Origin: JAQBQH01 sp035607415
GTDB taxonomy: Bacteria; Myxococcota_A; Polyangia; Palsa-1104
Direction of reading: 5' to 3'
Length of the DNA stretch: 64,000 nt
Assembly (NCBI GenBank): GCA_035607415.1
Contig: DATNAQ010000126.1
Coordinates: 1-64,000 of the forward strand
The notes below the pieces were generated by a model that was not told where the DNA came from, made no database searches, and saw only the letters and a program-made list of their open reading frames with translations. This document shows positions 58,887-64,000 of the stretch, in pieces (the first letter of the stretch is position 1; every line of letters begins with the position of its first letter). Made by a program: the position numbers and the translations under genes.

Positions 58887-60050
58887 ATGCGTTGGTTGTT
58901 CCTCGTCGGCCTCGCGACGCTCGCCGGCAGCTGCGGCGGGGGCGACTGCGTGCACGGCTCGAACATCCAGGTGACGGTCGCGCCCGACGGCGACGTCGTC
59001 GTCAGCGACATCGTGCGGCTGCACGTGATGCTGTCGATCAACGACACGATGCTCGGCGCCACCGACATTCTGGTCGGTCCGGACAAGCCGCTCGACCACA
59101 GCGGCTCGACGTTCCTCTTGCAGCCCGATCCGGCGCCGGCCGCCTCGTACAACGTCGCGCTCACGGTGCAGGCGTATGCCACCGGCGACGCGCTCGTGGC
59201 CATCGGCTCCAACTCGGTGATTGCAGTCACCGACGGCTGCAACCGCTTGACGGTGAACCTCACCGCGCTGCCGCTCATGACGCCGGGCCCCGATATGGCC
59301 GCGCCGCCAGGCTCGGACCTCGCCGGCACGACCGTGGAGTCGGACATGGCCGGTTGCATCGGCGGCACGCCCGACGAAGACGCCGACGGGCGCGCCAACT
59401 TCTGCGACCTGTGCCCCGCCGATCCGGATACCACGCCGGTCGACAGCGACAGCGACGGGCTGCCCGACGCCTGCGATCCCGACATCGCGATGCCGACCAA
59501 CACGCTCGTCTACTTCGATCCGTTCGACACCGCTTCGGGCCACTGGTCCGGCTCGCACCAGGTGACGCAGAGCTACATGAAGATCGACACCGGCGCCGTC
59601 GGCACCGACTCGTCGAGCAACGGGGTCGACCTGCTGCCGCTCAACGTGCGCGTGCAGACGGACATTCTGCCGACCCACGAGTACGGGAATCAGGGCGGCG
59701 ATACCGGCGTCTTCGTCGGCACCAGCGCCAACCCCAACCAGGGCAACGGCGTGTTCTGCGCGCTGACGTGGAACAACGGCGCGCCCGATACGGTGAACAT
59801 CTACCACGTCAACAGCGGCAGCTACGGCGTGCCGAGCACGCTCTCGCTCGGGAACGAGCTTCAGATGCTCGACTACCGCCTGCGTTTGACGCACCGTGCC
59901 GGGACGTGGACCTGCGAGGTCGTCCCCAACGGAGGCGCGCCCATCACGGTGACCACCAGCCAGACGGTCACTGCGCCGCTGTTCATCACGCTGATCAACG
60001 ACAACATGGGATCAAACTTTCACCATGTCGTCGTAGAAACGAAGCTTTAG
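58887..60050 (+). CDS. surface lipoprotein with thrombospondin type 3-like calcium repeats
   Basis: A 387-residue protein from ATG 58887. Lipoprotein signal MRWLFLVGLATLAGSC. After a beta-rich first part (VVVSDIVRLHVMLSINDT) there is a stalk with PDMAAPPGSDLAG, then calcium-binding repeats DEDADGRANFCDLCP, DSDSDGLPDACDPD. The last ~190 residues (YFDPFDTASGHWSGS, VRVQTDILPT, VFCALTWNNGAP, YRLRLTHRAGTWTCEV) look like a concanavalin-like beta sandwich. Function unknown; an adhesin or sugar-binding role is inference. Confidence 0.75.
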   Translation: MRWLFLVGLATLAGSCGGGDCVHGSNIQVTVAPDGDVVVSDIVRLHVMLSINDTMLGATDILVGPDKPLDHSGSTFLLQPDPAPAASYNVALTVQAYATGDALVAIGSNSVIAVTDGCNRLTVNLTALPLMTPGPDMAAPPGSDLAGTTVESDMAGCIGGTPDEDADGRANFCDLCPADPDTTPVDSDSDGLPDACDPDIAMPTNTLVYFDPFDTASGHWSGSHQVTQSYMKIDTGAVGTDSSSNGVDLLPLNVRVQTDILPTHEYGNQGGDTGVFVGTSANPNQGNGVFCALTWNNGAPDTVNIYHVNSGSYGVPSTLSLGNELQMLDYRLRLTHRAGTWTCEVVPNGGAPITVTTSQTVTAPLFITLINDNMGSNFHHVVVETKL

Positions 60051-60054
60051 TAGT

Positions 60055-60060
60055 ATAATG
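60055..60060 (+). promoter_or_regulatory. perfect -10 box directly ahead of the second kinase gene
   Basis: TATAAT ends eight bases before the GTG start at 60068. A transcript from this box would begin at about 60067, making the mRNA leaderless; no ribosome site is seen ahead of the GTG. The -35 region 17 nt upstream (TCGTAG) is poor. It overlaps the end of the preceding lipoprotein gene by only a few bases. Confidence 0.5.
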
Positions 60061-60067
60061 GGCCGAA

Positions 60068-61855
60068 GTGGCCGCACAGGCTTCACCGACGGCCGTCGGC
60101 GCGCTGCTGAACGGCACCTACCGACTCGAGCGCGTCATCGCCGAGGGCGGAATGGGAGTGGTCTACGAGGCGCAACACGTGCGCCTGCCGCGCCGCTTTG
60201 CGGTCAAGATTCTCGCCAAACCGGTCGACTCTGATACGACGATCACCACGCTCGCGCGGTTCCGTCGCGAAGCAGAAATCGCGTCGACGCTAGCGCATCC
60301 GCACATCGTCGAGGTGTTCGACTACCAGGTCGCCGAGTCGGGCGCGCCCTACCTGGTGATGGAGCTGCTCGAGGGCGAGGACCTCGCCGATCGCCTCAAG
60401 CGCGGGCGCGTCGGCATCGTCGGCGCGTTGCGCATCATCGCCGAGATGGCCGAGGCGCTCGACGTCGCGCACACGGCCGGCGTGGTGCATCGCGACTTGA
60501 AGCCGGCGAACATTTTTCTGTCGAGGCGCGGCGGGCGCGAGGACTTCGTCAAGGTCCTCGACTTCGGCGTCTCGAAGCTGATCGACTCGGCGACGCTGAC
60601 GCAAGAGAAGGCGATGGTCGGCACGCCGCTCTACATGTCGCCCGAGCAGGCCGTGGGCACGCAGGAGCTCACGCCCGAGAGCGACATCTTCTCGCTCGGC
60701 GCCATCTCGTGGGAGATGCTGACCGGGCGGCGCGCCTTCGCGGCGTCGTCGATTCCATCCATCCTGTATCAGATTGTCCACGGCGCGACGCCCAAGCTCG
60801 CCGGCAAGGCGCCGGGGTTGTCGGCGCAGGCGGACGAGGTCTTCGCGCGCGTCCTGTGCAAGAAGAAAGAGGACCGCTACAAGCGCGCCACGCAGTTCGC
60901 CGAGGACCTGCGCGTCGCGCTCGGGCGCGAGGAGCCGGGCGACCTGGCGGCGCGCACCATGGCCTTCGACGGTGACGGCCTCGAGGCGCTGGCGCTGGCG
61001 CCGGAGTCGCCGTCGGACATCATCCGCGCCACCGCGATGGTCGACGGCGCCGACGAGACCGAGCTCGATTCGTCGACGAAGGCGGAGGAGGCGCTGGCCT
61101 CGCCGCTGACGCCGCGGCCGGCCTCGGGGCAGGGGCTCCTGCCGCCGACCAGGGTCGAGAAGGGGCCGCGCACGCCATCGCCGGGGTCGTCATCGCCATC
61201 GTCGGTGTTGGTGGCGATCGATCCGCTGGCCGACGCCGAGTTCGCGCGCTCGTACACCGATCAGCTCAAGCCGAGGTCGAGCTGGGCCTGGCGCGTGTTC
61301 GGCGTGATCGTGCTCGCCGGCATCATCGGCGGCGTGACCGCGGTGATCGCCGCCGGGCGGCCGGAGAAGGTCGACGTGGTCGCGCCGCCGGCGCCGCCGC
61401 CGACGCCGCGCGTGACGCCGCTCGAGCCCGACAAGGCGCCGATCGAAGCGCAGAAGGCGCCGGCCGACGACGAGTCCAAAGACAGCATCACCGCCAACGG
61501 TGGCGACAAAGAGGTCCGCAAGCCCGAGCCGCCGACGACGTTCGATCCCGAGCCGGTGTCGCGCCACGCGCCGGTGCAGTTCGTCTTCCACGTGTGGCCG
61601 CGCGGCGCCGAGGTGCTCGTCGACGACAAGAAGGTCGACGGCAACAAGCTGACGATGCCGTATGCGACGCGGGCGCACCACGTGCTCGTGCGCGCGGTCG
61701 GGTATCACACCATCACGACGAGCGCCCCGTCGACGGCGAACCGCACCTTCGAGCTGCGCATGGATCGCATCGTGGTGCGCCCCAAGCCGAAGCATGACGC
61801 GCCGGCGCAGCCGCAGAAGCCCGCGCACGACGCCGCACCCGTTCAGGATCTGTGA
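60068..61855 (+). CDS. membrane Ser/Thr protein kinase with a PEGA-like periplasmic domain
   Basis: A 595-residue protein from GTG 60068. Kinase domain to about residue 290: YRLERVIAEGGMGVVYEAQH, FAVKILAK, IVEVFDYQ, GVVHRDLKPANIFL, KVLDFGVSKL, GTPLYMSPEQA and SDIFSLGAISWEML. A disordered linker leads to a transmembrane helix (AWRVFGVIVLAGIIGGVTAVIA), then a Pro-rich stretch and one PEGA-like unit (FVFHVWPRGAEVLVDDKKVDG, HHVLVRAVGYHTI). It is followed by a secreted TPR protein that also has a PEGA-like unit. The two may form a pair. It differs from the first kinase in having one PEGA unit. Confidence 0.93.
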   Translation: MAAQASPTAVGALLNGTYRLERVIAEGGMGVVYEAQHVRLPRRFAVKILAKPVDSDTTITTLARFRREAEIASTLAHPHIVEVFDYQVAESGAPYLVMELLEGEDLADRLKRGRVGIVGALRIIAEMAEALDVAHTAGVVHRDLKPANIFLSRRGGREDFVKVLDFGVSKLIDSATLTQEKAMVGTPLYMSPEQAVGTQELTPESDIFSLGAISWEMLTGRRAFAASSIPSILYQIVHGATPKLAGKAPGLSAQADEVFARVLCKKKEDRYKRATQFAEDLRVALGREEPGDLAARTMAFDGDGLEALALAPESPSDIIRATAMVDGADETELDSSTKAEEALASPLTPRPASGQGLLPPTRVEKGPRTPSPGSSSPSSVLVAIDPLADAEFARSYTDQLKPRSSWAWRVFGVIVLAGIIGGVTAVIAAGRPEKVDVVAPPAPPPTPRVTPLEPDKAPIEAQKAPADDESKDSITANGGDKEVRKPEPPTTFDPEPVSRHAPVQFVFHVWPRGAEVLVDDKKVDGNKLTMPYATRAHHVLVRAVGYHTITTSAPSTANRTFELRMDRIVVRPKPKHDAPAQPQKPAHDAAPVQDL

Positions 61856-61940
61856 GCGAGCGTGAGCGAGCGAACGTGAGGGTCCGGCCCGTAGGGCCAG
61901 CGGATCGACAATTGTCCTCGGTGCACCGGCCAGGTGCACC
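61853..61940 (+). repeat. dispersed intergenic repeat, copy B (kinase/TPR gene)
   Basis: It starts inside the kinase stop codon (TGAGCGAGCG) and matches copy A at 51 of the first 56 bases, including GGCCC-GTA-GGGCC and CAGCGGATCGA. It ends with GGTGCACC-GGCCA-GGTGCACC, an 8-base stem, just before the AAGGAG of the next gene. As in copy A, the second hairpin abuts the start region of the downstream gene. Confidence 0.75.
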
Positions 61941-61947
61941 AAGGAGC

Positions 61948-62688
61948 GTGCTGCGGTGGCTCGCGGTCGCAGTCGTGGTGTGGGCCGCGGCGGGCGCGCG
62001 TGCCGACGAGGATTCGCCGGAGAAGCAGCAGGCGCGCGTCTTGTTGGCGCAGGGCAACCAGCTCTTCGAGAAGGGCGACCTGCGCGCGGCGCTCGCCGAT
62101 TTTCGCGCCGCCTATGCGCTCTATCCCAGCCCGAAGCTGCTGGTGAACGCAGCGGCGGCGGAGCGCGAGCTCGGCGATCTGCCGGGCGCGGCCACCGACC
62201 TGCGCCACTTCCTCGACGACGCCACCGAGGACGACTCGTCGCTCGTCGACAAGGCGCGCAGCGATCTGCGCGCGATCGAGAAGAAGTGCGGACGGGTCGG
62301 GCTGAGCGGCTGGCCGCACGGCACGACGCTCGAGATCGATGGGCGCGCGGCGCGCGATCCGACGTACGTGCGGCCGGGCGTGCACGCGGTGAAGGTGCAC
62401 GCGCCCAACGGCGTGGAGCTGGAGAAGGAGGGCGACGTGTCGGCCGGCGAGAACGCCGACATCGCCATGCCCAAGGGCGCCGCCGTCGCCGTCGAGACCG
62501 CGCCGCCGCCGCATCGCGAGGTCAAGAAGAAGCGCGCGGGCTGGATCATCCCCGTCGCCGTGCTGGGCGCGCTCGCGGTGGCGGGCGGCGTCACCGTCGG
62601 CGTTCTCTACGGCACGCGCTCGTCGGGCGGCAGCCCGCTGACGGGCTCGCTCGGGACCGTCAAGTTCAACGGCAACGGCTTCGAGTAG
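61948..62688 (+). CDS. secreted TPR/PEGA-like protein with C-terminal membrane helix
   Basis: About 246 residues from GTG 61948 (VLRWLAVAVVVWAAAGARA, a signal peptide); in-frame upstream starts lie inside the repeat. TPR-like helices: KQQARVLLAQGNQLFEKGDLRAALADFRAAYALYP, LLVNAAAAERELGDLPGAATDLRHFL. A PEGA-like unit follows (CGRVGLSGWPHGTTLEIDGRAA). A membrane helix is near the end (GWIIPVAVLGALAVAGGVTVGVLYG). This architecture is common beside myxobacterial kinases. The start is uncertain since AAGGAG is only one base from the GTG. Confidence 0.75.
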   Translation: MLRWLAVAVVVWAAAGARADEDSPEKQQARVLLAQGNQLFEKGDLRAALADFRAAYALYPSPKLLVNAAAAERELGDLPGAATDLRHFLDDATEDDSSLVDKARSDLRAIEKKCGRVGLSGWPHGTTLEIDGRAARDPTYVRPGVHAVKVHAPNGVELEKEGDVSAGENADIAMPKGAAVAVETAPPPHREVKKKRAGWIIPVAVLGALAVAGGVTVGVLYGTRSSGGSPLTGSLGTVKFNGNGFE

Positions 62689-62695
62689 CGGCGGC

Positions 62696-63280
62696 TCAGC
62701 CCTCGCGGCCGACGCCGAGCGCGTCGGCGACGCGGCTGACGTAGTTGAAGAAGCCGGCGATCAGCGTGATCTGCAGGACGCCGCGATCGTCGAGCCCGGT
62801 GGCCGCGCGCAGCCGCTCAACGTCCTCGCGCATCATGCGCGCCGGCGTCAGCGTCAGCTTCTCGGCGTATTCGAGGATGGCGCGATCGACGGCGTCGAGC
62901 GGCGCCTGCCGCCAGTCGCGCTTGAGCGTGGCGGCGAACGATTCATCGAGGGTCACTTGACGCAGAAACTCTGCGTGAGACTCCGTTCAATAAAAGCAGC
63001 GGTTGAGCGCGGCCACGGTGGTCGCGATCATCTCCTGCTGGCGGCGCGTGAGCGGCAGGTCGGGCGCGAGCATGGCCGCGTAGCCGCGGAACATGTGCTC
63101 CATGGCGTCGGGGATGAGCGAGTGCGACAACATGATGCTGTCGTCGTTGACGATGGTCGGCGTCTGGCGCAGGTGGCGCTTGGCCTGGTCGTATTCGGCG
63201 GGGTAGGCCTTGCTGATCGAGTCGAGGCGCTGTGCGATCTCGGGGCTCTCGGGCGGGAGCGTGCGCTTGATCCACGTCAT
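62696..63280 (-). CDS. probable selenoprotein: AhpD/peroxidase-related protein with CxxU active site (in-frame TGA)
   Basis: From ATG 63280 the frame runs 97 codons to TGA 62987-62989 and then continues in the same frame to 62696, giving 194 residues, the usual length for peroxidase-related (AhpD-like) proteins. Before the TGA: PLTRRQQEMIATTVAALNRCFY; after it: TESHAEFLRQ and LKRDWRQAPLDAVDRAILEYAEKLTL, which join without loss. The active site is therefore C95-F-Y-U98 with H102 three residues on, matching the AhpD CxxCxxxH site with Sec for the second Cys. A hairpin directly after the TGA fits a bacterial SECIS. It would act as a thiol/selenol peroxidase or reductase. The alternative is a nonsense-mutated gene. 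selA/B/C/D are not in the window. Confidence 0.8.
62960..62989 (-). promoter_or_regulatory. SECIS-like hairpin after the in-frame TGA
   Basis: On the minus strand the TGA (62989-62987) is followed after 10 bases by ACGCAGA-GTT-TCTGCGT, a perfect 7-base stem with a GTT loop. The apical loop starts 18 bases after the TGA and its first base is G, as in known bacterial SECIS elements where SelB needs a loop G at about this distance. The stem lies in coding sequence (SHAEFLRQ). Confidence 0.65.
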
Positions 63281-63346
63281 GCATCCACCGTAGCCGAATT
63301 TCCGAATTTCGCGAGGAATCGGCCAAGGGCGTAGGATCTGACGGAC

Positions 63347-63410
63347 GTGAGCGAGCGAAGCGAGCGGTGCAGATCGGGATTGTCGCGCGGCCCGCGGGGC
63401 CGCGTCAGGA
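63347..63410 (+). repeat. GAGCGAGC-type intergenic repeat, partial copy ahead of xerC
   Basis: GTGAGCGAGCGAAGCGAGCG followed ~25 bases later by CGCGGCCCGCGGGGCCGCG, a strong hairpin in the same place as GGCCC-GGGCC in copies A and B. The sequence between differs, and the CAGCGGATCGA block is missing. It lies in the 143-nt gap between the divergent selenoprotein gene and xerC. Confidence 0.5.
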
Positions 63411-63423
63411 CAGGGGCGTAGCC

Positions 63424-64000
63424 ATGGACGACCTCGTCGAGCGCTTCCGTCGCCATCTCGAGACCGAGAAGCGCGCGTCGCCGCACACGGTGCGGAACTA
63501 TTTGCTCAACGTCGAGCAGCTGGTCGCGTTCATGCGCGAAAAAGCGCGCAAGCCCAATGCAAAGATCGGCCCGCGCGACGTTGACATCCCGCTCCTGCGT
63601 TCTTACCTTGCGTCGTTATTCGGGGTCAACGAGCCGGCGACGATCGCGCGCAAGCTTTCGGCGGTGCGCGCCTTCCTGCGCTTTCTGCGACGCGAACGTG
63701 TGATCGAGGAGAACCTGGCGATGCTGCTGCGGCCGCCGAAGGCCAAGAAGTCGCTGCCGTCGTTCCTGACGGTGGAGCAGGCCGGTGCGCTCGTCGAGCA
63801 GCCGACGGCGACGGCGCAGCTGCGCGAGGCGGCGCTGTTCGAGGTGATGTACGGCTGCGGGCTGCGCGTCTCCGAGTGCGTGGGGCTCGATCTCGGTGAC
63901 ATCGAGGCCGAGGTCGTCGTGGTGCGCGCCGGCAAGGGTAGAAAGGATCGGATCGTGCCGCTCGGTGAGAAGGCGGCGCGGGCGATCGAGCGCTGGCTGC
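63424..64000 (+). CDS. xerC: tyrosine recombinase XerC (5' part)
   Basis: The first 192 residues, open at the window edge. The N-terminal SAM-like DNA-binding domain is DLVERFRRHLETEKRASPHTVRNYLLNVEQL, IARKLSAVRAFLRFLRRERVI, NLAMLLRPPKAKKSLPSFL. The catalytic domain begins with EVMYGCGLRVSECVGLDL (catalytic Arg) and GKGRKDRIVPLGEKA (catalytic Lys). The HxxR and Tyr residues lie beyond the window. It resolves chromosome dimers at dif with XerD. An integrase is less likely given the length and lack of phage genes. Confidence 0.93.
   Translation, partial: MDDLVERFRRHLETEKRASPHTVRNYLLNVEQLVAFMREKARKPNAKIGPRDVDIPLLRSYLASLFGVNEPATIARKLSAVRAFLRFLRRERVIEENLAMLLRPPKAKKSLPSFLTVEQAGALVEQPTATAQLREAALFEVMYGCGLRVSECVGLDLGDIEAEVVVVRAGKGRKDRIVPLGEKAARAIERWL

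Noticed and set aside
62696..62956. A separate 86-residue carboxymuconolactone decarboxylase-like gene
   Set aside because: It is the second half of the gene that begins at 63280; the frame is continuous through the TGA and neither half is complete alone.
63424..64000. Phage or island integrase marking a mobile region
   Set aside because: The sequence is XerC-like, with no phage, att or transposase genes nearby.

Overview
The window is very GC-rich DNA with strong third-position GC bias and dense, often overlapping genes. The gene content points to the Myxococcota (old Deltaproteobacteria): two Ser/Thr kinases with a transmembrane helix and PEGA-type domains, a giant TPR protein, TatT/TatP-type TRAP components, many lipoproteins with Asp/Pro-rich linkers, DUF4911, and an elongasome operon. 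This is inferred from gene families; no rRNA or tRNA gene was seen and no gap between genes exceeds 300 bases.

Region 1 (about 0.57-22.5 kb, minus strand) is one very tight 12-gene unit. In order of transcription it holds a PEGA-domain Ser/Thr kinase, six tandem secreted DctP/TatP-type binding proteins, a 3386-residue TPR protein, a TatT-type lipoprotein, a TIGR04283-type glycosyltransferase, an unassigned radical SAM enzyme and a CbiR-like TIM-barrel protein. Most junctions overlap (GTGA, TAATG, ATGA, TGATG) or are under 15 nt apart. No TRAP permease (DctQ/DctM) is present. This is the best candidate in the window for an undescribed system.

Region 2 (22.5-26.8 kb) has a membrane-anchored PpiD/SurA-type foldase, an MMACHC/QueG-like protein, a zinc-cluster protein and a lipoprotein. 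Region 3 (26.9-32.5 kb) is the cell-elongation operon mreB-mreC-mreD-mrdA(PBP2)-rodA, followed by a chimeric gene remnant. Region 4 (33-42.4 kb) is mixed: secreted creatininase-family protein, GNAT, YihY, SUFU-domain protein, C1-peptidase lipoprotein, UbiB-type kinase, GT2, thioredoxin and a YfhO-like membrane protein.

Region 5 (42.4-45.8 kb) is a haem/cytochrome operon: a small conserved protein, a CcsA/HemX-like protein, hemA and hemC. Region 6 (45.8-52.6 kb) holds a DoxX/HxlR divergent pair, a VOC protein, GNAT, SDR, YceI, DUF4911, then a cell-envelope unit (cpoB/ybgF and a LysM protein) and two small genes. Region 7 (52.6-58.8 kb) holds dprA-topA, a large imperfect palindrome acting as a likely terminator, a zinc-ribbon protein, trmFO and a TerC-family protein. 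Region 8 (58.9-64 kb) holds a calcium-repeat lipoprotein, a second Ser/Thr kinase with a TPR partner, an AhpD/peroxidase-related gene interrupted by an in-frame TGA with a SECIS-like hairpin (a probable CxxU selenoprotein), and the 5' part of xerC.

A repeated intergenic element that starts inside a stop codon (TGAgCGAGCG...) and carries a GGCCC-GGGCC hairpin lies between co-directional genes at 29.4 and 61.9 kb, with weaker relatives at 38.95 and 63.35 kb.
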